A DNA stretch of 64,000 bases from NCBI RefSeq assembly GCF_001189915.1, contig NZ_LFLS01000018.1, positions 1 to 64,000 of the forward strand, in the 5' to 3' direction. Every line of letters begins with the position of its first letter. The first letter of the stretch is position 1. Below the pieces are notes generated by a model that was not told the DNA's origin, did no database searches, and worked only from the letters and a program-made list of their open reading frames with translations. Of the stretch, positions 34,448 through 42,830 are shown in pieces. This DNA comes from Herbaspirillum autotrophicum (lineage in GTDB: Bacteria; Pseudomonadota; Gammaproteobacteria; Burkholderiales; Burkholderiaceae_D). A program made the position numbers and the translations under genes.

Positions 34448-35674
34448 ATGGAAATCGGAATACTTGGCGGCGGCATTGCGGGCCTGAGCGTGGCACTGGC
34501 ATTGCGCAAGCAGGGTTACAACCCTCGGGTCTATGAGCGCCGTGCGGTGCCGGCAACCATGGGGGCCGGCGTGACGCTCTGGCCCAATGCCAGCTTTGTG
34601 CTGAAAGAACTGGGACTGCAGCAAGACATTGAGGCCATTGGCGGTCGACCGCTGACAATGCGTCGCCAGGATGCTGCGGGAAATGCACTGGGGGGCCTCG
34701 ATATTGGTTTGTTGGACCGGACCATGGGATACCCAACCTACACGGTGTTGCGCAGGCACTTGCAGGAGGTGTTGCTGGACCATGCGGCACGGGCGGGGAT
34801 TCCGGTGGAGTTCGGGCGCCGGGCGGTGGCCATTGAGCTGGATGCTCATGGCAGAGCCGTGGCCCATTTCGAAAATGGTGCGAGCATCCGCCCGGATCTG
34901 CTCATTGGCGCCGACGGCCGCATGGAGTCAGTAGCTCGCAAGTTTGTCGCGGGTGACAACACACCAATCTATCAAGGCTTTGTGAACTGGGTCGGCGTGG
35001 CGCAGGCGCCGCATGCGCTGGTGGACGATATTTCGATTCAGGACTTCTGGGGGGTGGGCGAGCGCTTTGGTTGCGTGGCGATTCGACCCGGACTGGTGTA
35101 TTGGGCTGCGGCGCAGGCACGCCCCCTAAATGAGGCCACGCCCACCGCAGATATGCACAAGGAGGTCGAGAATCTGTTCGCGGAATGGCCTGAAACGGTC
35201 TCACGCATCATCCGTGCCACGCCCGAGAATGCAATCCGGCTGATTGCGGTGCATGACCTGGAGCCCCTGCATACATGGAGTCGGGCGAATGTACTGTTGG
35301 TCGGGGATGCCGCACACGCGCCGTTGCCGACGTCGGGGCAAGGAGCCTGCCAGGCGCTGGAGGATGCGTGGCATTTGGCGCGGTGCCTGGATGGTGCAAG
35401 TGAAGGCTTGGAAGAGATATTCCAGGCGTTTGCGACAATTCGCACCCCCAAAACCGCAAGGCTGGCGGAACAGGGCCGGGTCTTCGCACGCGGGTTGTTC
35501 GCCACAGATTCTGAAACCTGTCGCATCCGCAACGAGAGGGCCAAGGCGTCCGATCCTGTGCGTGACGTGCAGGTCTTGGCAGCCGGATGGCGACAAGGTC
35601 TGCCGATGCCAGGCGGCGATGACGGCACGTCAGTGAATGGAGGCGACTTTGGCAGCCTGTACCGCATCGAATGA
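34448..35674 (+). CDS. FAD-dependent aromatic monooxygenase
   Basis: A 408-aa group A flavoprotein hydroxylase, like 6-hydroxynicotinate or salicylate monooxygenases. The FAD sites are MEIGILGGGIAGLSVALALR (Rossmann), LIGADGRMESVARKFV (DG motif) and NVLLVGDAAHAPLPTSGQGACQALEDA (GD motif). It hydroxylates an aromatic acid with NAD(P)H and O2. ATG 34448 has AAGGAGAG eight bases before it, so the longer frame from 34406 is not used. Divergent from its LysR regulator. The pair lies between an IS copy and an inverted IS end, so it may have moved with them. Confidence 0.92.
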   Translation: MEIGILGGGIAGLSVALALRKQGYNPRVYERRAVPATMGAGVTLWPNASFVLKELGLQQDIEAIGGRPLTMRRQDAAGNALGGLDIGLLDRTMGYPTYTVLRRHLQEVLLDHAARAGIPVEFGRRAVAIELDAHGRAVAHFENGASIRPDLLIGADGRMESVARKFVAGDNTPIYQGFVNWVGVAQAPHALVDDISIQDFWGVGERFGCVAIRPGLVYWAAAQARPLNEATPTADMHKEVENLFAEWPETVSRIIRATPENAIRLIAVHDLEPLHTWSRANVLLVGDAAHAPLPTSGQGACQALEDAWHLARCLDGASEGLEEIFQAFATIRTPKTARLAEQGRVFARGLFATDSETCRIRNERAKASDPVRDVQVLAAGWRQGLPMPGGDDGTSVNGGDFGSLYRIE

Positions 35675-35722
35675 TGGGTGCCGGATTCCGCACGGATGGA
35701 AGTCAGGTTGGCGTCTGCTTTC

Positions 35723-35821
35723 GGCCGAGGCCGTGTAAAAACGCTGAATCGGTCCGATGAATCGAGTTCAGCGTCATTTTAATGCAGCATCAGTGCCTAT
35801 GGCGCCTCTCCCGGCAACGGA
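35723..35821 (-). mobile_element. Inverted fragment of the IS1182-type right end
   Basis: These 99 bp are the reverse complement of the right end of the element at 31840-32760. They start with the complete terminal repeat GGCCGAGGCCGTGTAAAAAC and keep the subterminal hairpin, with about four mismatches over the stretch matching 32662-32760. Similarity fades after GGCAACGGA. The rest of that second copy is gone. It lies head to head with the first copy, enclosing the LysR/monooxygenase pair. Confidence 0.85.
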
Positions 35822-36119
35822 AGTCAATATCGGACAAATGCGGTTCAGAAACGCAATGGCACGTCTCATCCAGTACGGACAACAGTGTGTGGATGTCCGG
35901 ATCCTGACCGTGGCGCGTGGCATACGGTCCTAAAGGATCGCCTGCTTCCAAATTCCGCGGAAGCGGATGCGACGCTGAAAGCTAAGAAAACTGCTGCACG
36001 GCTCCTCAAAGCAGAACTAATGGCGGTAGAACTCAGGAAAAACAGATCACGTGCGGCGGATATATGACATTGCCCGCAACCGGCCAGAAACAGAAATAGC
36101 CATCCTCCGGACATTCACA
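35822..36119. other. Gene-poor stretch beyond the IS fragment
   Basis: About 300 bp. Short frames on both strands (60-80 codons) lack family similarity and good ribosome sites and are not called. It may contain debris of the insertion event or the 3' end of the lost IS copy. Confidence 0.4.
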
Positions 36120-36917
36120 TCAAACCACCAACGGCGCATATTCTCCGAAGCCGTCCGGCCACAGCGTCAGTACTTCAAACCCGGTTTCTGTCACTGCCAC
36201 CATGTGCTCCCATTGCGCAGACAGCGAGTGGTCCTTGGTGACGACGGTCCAGCCGTCCGGCATTTCTTTTGAATGGCGTTTGCCGGCGTTGATCATTGGC
36301 TCGATCGTGAACACCATCCCGGTTTGCAGCTTCATGCCCTGGCCCGGCTGGCCGTAGTGCAGCACCTGCAGTTCCTCGTGGTACACCTTGCCGATGCCGT
36401 GACCGCAATACTCACGGACCACGCTGAAACCTTCCCTGTGCGCAACCGATTGAATCGCGTAACCGATATCGCCAAACGTCGCGCCCGGCCTGACGGCCAG
36501 AATTCCGGCGCGCATCGCTTCGTATGTCGTATTCACCAGGCGCCTGGCCAGGATGTCCGGCGGCCCCACAAAATACATGCGGCTGGTATCGCCATGCCAG
36601 CCATCCTTCGTCAGGCCGACATCGATGTTGACGATATCGCCGTTCTTCAATGGCTTGTCGGACGGTATGCCGTGGCAAATGACATGATTGACCGAGGTAC
36701 AAACCGTTTTGGGATAGCCGCGATAACCGATATTGATTGGCACCGCTTCCAGCACATCGACGATGTAATCGTGACACAGCCGGTCCAGTTCATTGGTGGT
36801 GATGCCTGGTTTGACATGCTCGCCAATCATGTTCAGGACCTTGGCCGCCAGCGCCCCGGACGTCCTCAGCATGGCGATATCGGCAGGCGACTTGATCTCG
36901 ACTTCGGCGCTCATCAT
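36120..36917 (-). CDS. map: methionine aminopeptidase, type I
   Basis: A 265-aa cytosolic metalloenzyme that removes the initiator methionine. The five metal ligands are visible: Asp in NIDVGLTKDGWHGDTSRMY (two Asp), His in CGHGIGKVYHEE, Glu in VFTIEPMIN and Glu in WEHMVAVTETGFEVLT. The length is standard for type I. Its ATG overlaps the stop of the upstream ParD-like gene (ATGA), so the two are translationally coupled. It is not next to rpsB/tsf, the usual place for the housekeeping map gene, so it is probably a second, specialised copy. Confidence 0.95.
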   Translation of the reverse strand: MMSAEVEIKSPADIAMLRTSGALAAKVLNMIGEHVKPGITTNELDRLCHDYIVDVLEAVPINIGYRGYPKTVCTSVNHVICHGIPSDKPLKNGDIVNIDVGLTKDGWHGDTSRMYFVGPPDILARRLVNTTYEAMRAGILAVRPGATFGDIGYAIQSVAHREGFSVVREYCGHGIGKVYHEELQVLHYGQPGQGMKLQTGMVFTIEPMINAGKRHSKEMPDGWTVVTKDHSLSAQWEHMVAVTETGFEVLTLWPDGFGEYAPLVV

Positions 36918-37141
36918 GCTTTTTCAAGTGACAGCGTGAGTTCCTGATTGACGCTTCCGGCCTGCTGTTCGGCTTCGATCAGCTTTTGACAAATCTCGCT
37001 GTAACAAAGGCCGGGATTCAGTTCTGCCATCATGCCGACGCGCAGCCAGTGCTCGGCTTGCGAGTTGATTGAACGGCTCATGGCGCCGCTGGTGAGGCGC
37101 AGATTTGCATGCATCTGCTCAGTGATTTTGACGATTCCCAT
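36914..37141 (-). CDS. ParD-like antitoxin-type regulator
   Basis: A 75-aa protein. MGIVKITEQMHANLRLTSGAMSRSINSQAEHWLRVGMMAELNPGLCYSEI fits the ParD_like family of ribbon-helix-helix proteins: a beta strand at residues about 2-8, then two helices. It is the first gene of a two-gene operon with map and overlaps it by 4 bp. There is no parE toxin. Three tandem 11-bp repeats stand 18-50 bp upstream of its ATG, a typical arrangement for binding by several RHH dimers, so autoregulation of the ParD-like/map operon is likely. Confidence 0.85.
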   Translation of the reverse strand: MGIVKITEQMHANLRLTSGAMSRSINSQAEHWLRVGMMAELNPGLCYSEICQKLIEAEQQAGSVNQELTLSLEKA

Positions 37142-37158
37142 TGGATATCTGCCTGAAT

Positions 37159-37191
37159 GAAATGTATATGAAACGTATATGGATCGTATAC
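37159..37191. promoter_or_regulatory. Three tandem 11-bp repeats upstream of the ParD-like/map operon
   Basis: On the plus strand: GAAATGTATAT (37159-37169), GAAACGTATAT (37170-37180) and GGATCGTATAC (37181-37191), head to tail without gaps. One repeat per helical turn is the hallmark of cooperative RHH operator binding. The TATA cores may also serve as the -10 region. Confidence 0.8.
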
Positions 37192-37264
37192 TAGCAGGAT
37201 AACAAAGGAAATGGTACTGCCACGCACCGGCAGGCCGAAAGCCAGCCCTGTGCCGGTCTTCCGC

Positions 37265-38440
37265 TCAGATCAGGCAGGCAACGACGGCGATCAGCAACGC
37301 CACGGTTGCGCTCAGCAATGGCACTGTGAATGAATGCAACTGCCCCACCAATATGCCCGACACCACCGGCCCCAGAATTTGCCCCACGCCATAGGCGGCG
37401 GTCAGGAACGCCAGCAAATTGAAACGGACCGTGTGCGCCACCCGTTGTGCCGCCGGCATGGCAATCGTGACGGTGCCCATGAAGCTGCCGCCGACCAGCA
37501 GCGCGCTCCCCAGATAGCCGTAAATGTTGGGCGCGATGACCGGCAATATCACGCCAATGGCTTGCATCAACAGGTTGGCCGCCATGGCGCGGTTGGCACC
37601 GTGCGTCAGGTGCAGCCTGTTCCAGTAAATGCATGAAGGAATGGCACCAAGACCGAAGGCGGCCCACACTTGAATCGGATCGACCGTGCCGAGAGAATTC
37701 TTCATCAGCAGCGGCAGAAAAGTGGCGGTAATGATGTAGCCGTATCCCGCCAGGCCATAGATGAAAATGAGACGCCAGGCACCGAGGTCGCGTGCCGGAT
37801 GCCGGTGCGCAGTGGCGGCGGCGGTAAGCAGCGTGATTTTTTTCGGGTGCATCGCAAACCAGGCCGGGATCGTGCAAAGCAGCGCCCCCACGGCAATCCA
37901 GCCCCATAACGGCGCACTGTGCATTTCATAGTGTTTGCCGATGGCGATGATTTCCGCCGAGACCAGAATGCCGGCGCCGACGCCGGCGAACAGCAGCGGC
38001 GCTCCTGCGGCATGTTTCATTTGATGGAACAGCCACATCGCGGCACTCACCAGCGCCAGTGCACTGAAGCCGCCGGCAATCATGCGGATGGCAATGATTT
38101 CCCATGGACGCATCGGCAAGATCAGCAGCGCAGTGCACACTACCGTGCCGAGCAACGCGATGCGGCACCACATTGCCGATTGCTCCCGTTTTACAGCACC
38201 GGCAACCAGCGCACCAATCAAATAGCCGATGTAGTTTGCCGATGCTGCCAGCGAGCCGTCGGCGATGCTCAACTGGCCTTCGCTCAACATGACCGGTGCC
38301 ATGCCGGTGAAGGCAAAGCGGCCGAATCCCATGCCTGCTGCCAGCGCAAACGCGGCATAAATGGCTTCTTTGTGCAGAGGGTGACGGGCACCGGATGCAC
38401 GGTGGCTGATCTTGGCGGACGTTGCGGGGACCATGTTCAT
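37265..38440 (-). CDS. YbfB/YjiJ family MFS transporter
   Basis: A 391-aa integral membrane protein with about twelve segments. HKEAIYAAFALAAGMGFGRFAFTGMAPVMLSEGQLSIADGSLAASANYIGYLIGALVAG is the signature of the YbfB/YjiJ group. Start ATG 38440 is 12 bp from the end of the LysR gene upstream on the same strand; the open frame running further into the LysR gene is an artefact. Efflux direction is suspected but the substrate is unknown. Probably co-transcribed with the LysR regulator. Confidence 0.92.
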   Translation of the reverse strand: MNMVPATSAKISHRASGARHPLHKEAIYAAFALAAGMGFGRFAFTGMAPVMLSEGQLSIADGSLAASANYIGYLIGALVAGAVKREQSAMWCRIALLGTVVCTALLILPMRPWEIIAIRMIAGGFSALALVSAAMWLFHQMKHAAGAPLLFAGVGAGILVSAEIIAIGKHYEMHSAPLWGWIAVGALLCTIPAWFAMHPKKITLLTAAATAHRHPARDLGAWRLIFIYGLAGYGYIITATFLPLLMKNSLGTVDPIQVWAAFGLGAIPSCIYWNRLHLTHGANRAMAANLLMQAIGVILPVIAPNIYGYLGSALLVGGSFMGTVTIAMPAAQRVAHTVRFNLLAFLTAAYGVGQILGPVVSGILVGQLHSFTVPLLSATVALLIAVVACLI

Positions 38441-38451
38441 CTCTTGTCTGG

Positions 38452-39303
38452 TTAGCCGTGCGCGGCACATACATCGCGCAGGGCATCGAGTGCGGCCGAT
38501 TTGTACTGCCCCCTCCACACCAGCCAGGTATCCATCTTCTGCAACGGGCTGGCCTTGAAGCGCGCTTTCATGTTCTTGTACAAATCCAGCACGGACTGCG
38601 GCATGACGGCGGCGCAGGTACCGGTGGCAACACAGGCCATGATGGCGTGGTAAGAATGTGCTTCGATGACCTGCACGCCTTTCGGCGCCTGTTGCCGGAA
38701 CCACTCTTCACCTGCCGCCCGGTAGGTACATCCCGGCCCGAAGGCCGCCAGACTGAGAGCTTTTCCGCCGCCTGCATTTTTCGGTTCCAGCAGCATCAGT
38801 TGCTCGCTCCAGATCGCCACCCCGCTCAGATTGTCGGCCAGCGTTGCCGGCAACTCACCCGGCGCGATTGCCACCAGCGCGCAGTCCAATCGATGATGCG
38901 CAACCTCATCCAGAAGTTGCCGGGAAGTGCCGGTAGAGATTTCCAGCACAACATCCGGCCAGTTGGCATGAAACGCCGCCAACGGCAGCGGCAAACGGCT
39001 GGCAGCAGTTGCCTCCATGGCGCCGATTTTCAGTTGACCAATCGGTTGTGCGGTGTTGACCGATTGCATCGCCTCTTGCGCCAATGACAACAGACGCTGG
39101 GCATAATCGATGAACCGCTGACCTTCGGCGGTCAGTTCCATACGTTTGCCTTCGCGCTGAAACAGCGCAACGTTCAGTTGCTCCTCAAGTTGCTGAACCC
39201 GCGTGGTGACATTCGATTGAACCCGGTTCAATCGCTGCGCAGCACGCGTAACGCTGCCTTCTTCGGCAACCGTACAAAATATTTCCAGGCTCGAAAAGTC
39301 CAT
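38452..39303 (-). CDS. LysR family regulator of the MFS transporter
   Basis: A 283-aa LysR protein. MDFSSLEIFCTVAEEGSVTRAAQRLNRVQSNVTTRVQQLEEQLNVALFQREGKRMELTAEGQRFIDYA is the DNA-binding part; the effector domain runs to the end. It precedes the MFS gene by 11 bp on the same strand and is divergent from the DadA-like gene. A long inverted repeat at 39331-39356 lies 28 bp upstream of the start and may serve both promoters. Confidence 0.93.
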   Translation of the reverse strand: MDFSSLEIFCTVAEEGSVTRAAQRLNRVQSNVTTRVQQLEEQLNVALFQREGKRMELTAEGQRFIDYAQRLLSLAQEAMQSVNTAQPIGQLKIGAMEATAASRLPLPLAAFHANWPDVVLEISTGTSRQLLDEVAHHRLDCALVAIAPGELPATLADNLSGVAIWSEQLMLLEPKNAGGGKALSLAAFGPGCTYRAAGEEWFRQQAPKGVQVIEAHSYHAIMACVATGTCAAVMPQSVLDLYKNMKARFKASPLQKMDTWLVWRGQYKSAALDALRDVCAAHG

Positions 39304-39330
39304 TGCGCTCCGCCGTTAAAATCTCAACAT

Positions 39331-39356
39331 GAGAATATTTTACAGATAATATTCTC
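39331..39356. promoter_or_regulatory. 26-bp inverted repeat in the LysR/DadA-like divergent region
   Basis: Perfect 9-bp arms GAGAATATT (39331-39339) and AATATTCTC (39348-39356) around an 8-bp spacer. It is AT-rich and 28 bp upstream of the LysR start. A likely operator. Confidence 0.6.
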
Positions 39357-39612
39357 TATTTGCGATTTAAAAAATCTATCGGCGTATTGGCAACAGCAGT
39401 CGCATTTCCGGTGGGAAACTGATGGATGCGCAGTCAGGCGCATGCATGTAAAACGTGATGCAAGATTAACCACGCAAGCCGGTTCATCACAGATCAAGCC
39501 TGAACATGAGGCGACTTGTGATTGCAGTTCAGTTGAGCCGAATCGCATTAAATCCGTCTGACCGCAGCAAGATGTGTGACCATAATGCCTTGTTTGAACA
39601 TTGGGAATGGCA
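39357..39612. other. Remainder of the LysR/DadA-like intergenic region
   Basis: About 256 bp, within a 309-bp gap in total. Holds the promoter of the DadA-like gene. No gene or further repeat recognised. Confidence 0.45.
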
Positions 39613-40875
39613 ATGAGCAAGAACAATCGCGTACAAGCAGAAACCGTGGTCGTCATCGGTGCCGGTATCGTCGGCCTGTGCGTCGCCCATTACGCGCGCA
39701 AGGCCGGTTTCGACGTCAAGGTCATTGATCCGGAAGAACCGGGATCGCAATGCAGTTTCGGCAATGCCGGTGCGATTTCTTCCGGTTCGGTGGCACCGCT
39801 GGCGATGCCCGGCGCACTGAATTCGGCGTTCGGCATGTTGCTGGACACCACCGGTCCGCTACATCTTCCGCTCGGTTATCTGTTTGCGGCAGCACCCTGG
39901 CTGCTGAAGTTCATTGCGGCATCCAAGCCGCAACGCGTGGTCGAAATCGCCTCCGCATTGCATGGCTTGCTGAATGACTCAGGAAAAATGCATGCTGAGC
40001 TGGCACAGGAAATCGGATGCAGCAGGCTGCTGAAAAGTACCGGTCAGCTGCATTTGTATCCCGATCAGGCAGTACTGCAAAAAGACCAGGCCGGCTGGGA
40101 TCTCAAACGCCGGTACGGTTTGGAAACACTGGCAGTCGGCGGCGCCGACATACGCAAGCTGGAACCCGCTGTCAGCAGCGCATATGACTATGGCTATTTC
40201 TTGCCTGACCAGGGTTGGGTCGCCGAGCCGTTTCTTTATGCCAGCGCGATTGCCGTTTCCCTGCGCCAGCAAGGGGTCGAATTTGTGCGGGAGAAAGTGC
40301 TGCGACTGGGTCCTGACGCCAACGACGCATGGACCGTACATACCGCCAGCGGTCCACATGCGGCAGGCAATATCGTGGTCGCGGCAGGCGCATGGTCGAC
40401 GCAATTGCTGCGTCCCCTCGGCATCAACATCCCGCTGGAAAGCCAGCGCGGCTACCACGCTCAGTTTGCCAATCCTGCCGTCAGCATTTCACGTACGGTG
40501 GTTCTGGCGGATCGCAAGGTGTTCATCACGCCAATGGAATCCGGTTTGCGTGCAGCCGGGACGGTTGAATTTGGCGGCTTGAAACGGCCACCCAATGACC
40601 AGCGCGCCAACCTGCTCGCCACGCATATCAAGGCCGGCTTGCCGGCGCTGGATGTCAGTGCCCCTTCCATCTGGATGGGGCACCGTCCCTGTCTGCCCGA
40701 TTCGATGCCGGTACTCGGCGAGACCCCCGGTCATCCCGGCTTGTGGTGCGCTTTTGGCCATGGCCACCTGGGCCTCACCGGCTCAGTGCACAGCGGTCGC
40801 CTGATCGCTGACGCCCTGCGCGGACAACCCGATACCAATACGCTGGCACCGTTCTCGGCAGCCCGCTTTCTCTGA
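39613..40875 (+). CDS. DadA-like D-amino-acid dehydrogenase (FAD)
   Basis: A 420-aa flavoprotein of the DAO family. VVVIGAGIVGLCVAHYARKAGFDVKVIDPEEPGSQCSFGNAGAISSGSVAPLAMPG is the FAD-binding start with the family's SxGNAG motif. The C-terminal GHRPCLPDSMPVLGETPGHPGLWCAFGHGHLGLTGSVHSGRLIAD is the second FAD contact. Likely oxidises a D-amino acid or a related amine to the keto acid. I used ATG 39613; an earlier TTG has no better ribosome site. Divergent from the LysR/MFS pair. Confidence 0.88.
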   Translation: MSKNNRVQAETVVVIGAGIVGLCVAHYARKAGFDVKVIDPEEPGSQCSFGNAGAISSGSVAPLAMPGALNSAFGMLLDTTGPLHLPLGYLFAAAPWLLKFIAASKPQRVVEIASALHGLLNDSGKMHAELAQEIGCSRLLKSTGQLHLYPDQAVLQKDQAGWDLKRRYGLETLAVGGADIRKLEPAVSSAYDYGYFLPDQGWVAEPFLYASAIAVSLRQQGVEFVREKVLRLGPDANDAWTVHTASGPHAAGNIVVAAGAWSTQLLRPLGINIPLESQRGYHAQFANPAVSISRTVVLADRKVFITPMESGLRAAGTVEFGGLKRPPNDQRANLLATHIKAGLPALDVSAPSIWMGHRPCLPDSMPVLGETPGHPGLWCAFGHGHLGLTGSVHSGRLIADALRGQPDTNTLAPFSAARFL

Positions 40876-40902
40876 TCACGACATACTTGTTGGCACCGTC
40901 GA

Positions 40903-41730
40903 TCAGTCGATAAGCTGGTCGCCCTCATAAAACGGGTACGGTCCGTCAAATTCACCGACATAAGCCGTGTGGCTGATCAGTCCGGCGTCCGCATCCCACA
41001 GATGCAGCTGGAATCCCGGCGGCTCCAGCATGAATTGCGATGGCGCTTGCGGATCCAGATCGAGCGCGACCTGATGCGATACGCCCGGACAGGTTGACGC
41101 AATCGTGCCGCCGAAACGGACATGGATGGGACGGTGCAGATGGCCGCACAATACCCGTTCTACCTGGGGATGCCGTGTTACCACCGGCGCCAGCAACTGC
41201 GGGTTGATCAGGCCGATGTCATCCATGTGTCCGATGGCCGTCTTGAACGGCGGATGATGCATCACGATCACTGTCGGCCGCTGCGGTTGCGCGCTCAGCA
41301 CCCGGTCCAGCCACACCATGCTGGCGGCACTCAGTTCGCCGTTACTGGAGCGCGGAATCACGGTATCGAGTGCGACGATGCGCAACGCGTGATCTTCAAT
41401 CACATATTCGATACGCGCATCGTCGTTGCCGTTTTGCAGCAAATACGGATGATCCGGAAATGCCGCGCGCAATGCCCGCCGTTCATCGTGATTGCCGGGC
41501 AGCAGGTAGTACGGGATGGTCAGCGGTGCCAGCAAGGTGCGCAACATGGCATATTCTTCTGCCGTGCCGAAATCGACCAGATCGCCCGTGAACACCACGG
41601 CGTCCGGACGTTGCCTGAGGCGATTCACGTGTTCAATGCAACGGCGCAGGCTTTCTGCGGTATCGACCACCTTGTAGGATTTCTTGCCGGCCGCCTTGAT
41701 ATGCAAATCGGAAATCTGACAAAGAATCAT
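40903..41730 (-). CDS. GpdQ-like class III phosphodiesterase
   Basis: A 275-aa calcineurin-type metallophosphoesterase. The binuclear metal motifs are in order: ISDLHIK, VVFTGDLVDFG, LLPGNHDERR, VIVMHHPPF and VLCGHLHRPIH. The length, the KSYKVVDTAESL start and STCPGVSHQVALDLDP resemble the glycerophosphodiesterase GpdQ more than the cAMP phosphodiesterase CpdA. It overlaps the ABC ATPase gene by 4 bp and is the last gene of the importer operon, so it probably hydrolyses the imported phosphodiester in the cytosol. Confidence 0.88.
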   Translation of the reverse strand: MILCQISDLHIKAAGKKSYKVVDTAESLRRCIEHVNRLRQRPDAVVFTGDLVDFGTAEEYAMLRTLLAPLTIPYYLLPGNHDERRALRAAFPDHPYLLQNGNDDARIEYVIEDHALRIVALDTVIPRSSNGELSAASMVWLDRVLSAQPQRPTVIVMHHPPFKTAIGHMDDIGLINPQLLAPVVTRHPQVERVLCGHLHRPIHVRFGGTIASTCPGVSHQVALDLDPQAPSQFMLEPPGFQLHLWDADAGLISHTAYVGEFDGPYPFYEGDQLID

Positions 41731-42830
41731 GCGGCCCCCTTTTGCGCGGGCGATGGCGACGGCGACTGCATCAGCGCATGTTCCGGCACCCGCAAACCAA
41801 TCCGTTCACCGGCATGCCAGACGCCACGGCGGCGGGTCTCGACGATCAGCGGCAGGTCACCGTCGATATCGACTTGCAGCCGCGTGCGGTCGCCCATGAA
41901 AAATGTTGCCACGACTTCACCGGACAAGTCCGCGCCGGCAGTTTCCAGTGGCACGATCTCGACGTCTTCCGGCCGAAACATGGCCGTCACGGTGTGGCCG
42001 GTGCGGGTCGTCGTCAATGGCAGCGTGCCTGCCGGGAATTGCATCTGCGCGCCGTGCGCGATGCCTGTCACGCGGTTCATGGTGCCGATGAAATCTGCGA
42101 CAAACGCATTGGCCGGATTATAGTAAATTTCCTGCGGACTGCCGATCTGCGCGATCTTGCCGCGCTCCATCACCACCACGCGATCACCGAGCGCCAGCGC
42201 CTCGCCCTGATCATGCGTCACATAGATGGCGGTGATGCCAAGCTTGCGCAACAACTGGTTGAGATCGGCGCGCAACGTTTCGCGCAGCTTGGCATCCAGC
42301 GCCGTCAAAGGTTCATCCAGCAGCAGCACCCTGGGCTCCACTGCCAGCGCCCGCGCCAACGCGACACGCTGCTTCTGGCCGCCCGACAATTGATCAATGC
42401 GCCGATGCCCCAAACCTTGCAGATGCACCATCTCCAGCAAGGTGTCGATCTTGGCCAGCCGCTGCGCCGGCGCCATCTTGCGAATCTTCAAGCCATAGGC
42501 GATGTTCTCGCCGACGGTCATGTTTGGGAACAAGGCGTAGTTCTGAAATACCATGCCGACGCCGCGTTTTTCAATCGGCAGGTCGGTGACATCTTCATCG
42601 CCGAACATGACGCGGCCACCGGCGTCGGGAAATTCCAGGCCGGCAATCAAGCGCAAGGTGGTGGTCTTGCCGCAGCCGGAGGGGCCCAGCAACACCAGCG
42701 TTTCCCCGGGATGGATTTCGAGGTCGAGCGGTTCCAGCGCCGGTGCACCGCTGCCAAAGGTTTTCGCGCACTGCATCAGCTTGATCGACAGCGGCTTCAG
42801 CGGTGTCGGAGAAGGGAAAGAAGAACTCAT
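41727..42830 (-). CDS. ABC importer ATP-binding protein (PotA-like)
   Basis: A 367-aa ATPase of the MOI/CUT1 type. Walker A GPSGCGKTT, Q loop VFQNYALFPNMTVGENIAYG, signature LSGGQKQRVALARALA, Walker B VLLLDEPLTALDAKL and the switch His in VTHDQGEAL are all present. The C-terminal TOBE domain follows (VTGIAHGAQMQFPAG). The start ATG 42830 overlaps the end of the upstream permease gene by 4 bp. It powers the two permeases encoded upstream. Confidence 0.94.
   Translation of the reverse strand: MSSSFPSPTPLKPLSIKLMQCAKTFGSGAPALEPLDLEIHPGETLVLLGPSGCGKTTTLRLIAGLEFPDAGGRVMFGDEDVTDLPIEKRGVGMVFQNYALFPNMTVGENIAYGLKIRKMAPAQRLAKIDTLLEMVHLQGLGHRRIDQLSGGQKQRVALARALAVEPRVLLLDEPLTALDAKLRETLRADLNQLLRKLGITAIYVTHDQGEALALGDRVVVMERGKIAQIGSPQEIYYNPANAFVADFIGTMNRVTGIAHGAQMQFPAGTLPLTTTRTGHTVTAMFRPEDVEIVPLETAGADLSGEVVATFFMGDRTRLQVDIDGDLPLIVETRRRGVWHAGERIGLRVPEHALMQSPSPSPAQKGAA

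Noticed and set aside
35885..36067. Plus-strand frame of 60 codons after the IS fragment, Lys/Ala/Arg-rich
   Set aside because: No ribosome site, no family similarity and an equally long frame on the other strand; treated as non-coding debris.
37159..37191. CRISPR-like or iteron origin reading of the three 11-bp repeats
   Set aside because: Repeats are contiguous, short and directly upstream of an RHH gene; an operator is the simpler explanation.
38441..38704. Longer N-terminus of the MFS transporter reaching into the LysR gene
   Set aside because: It reads through the LysR coding region in another phase; ATG 38440 starts the normal protein.
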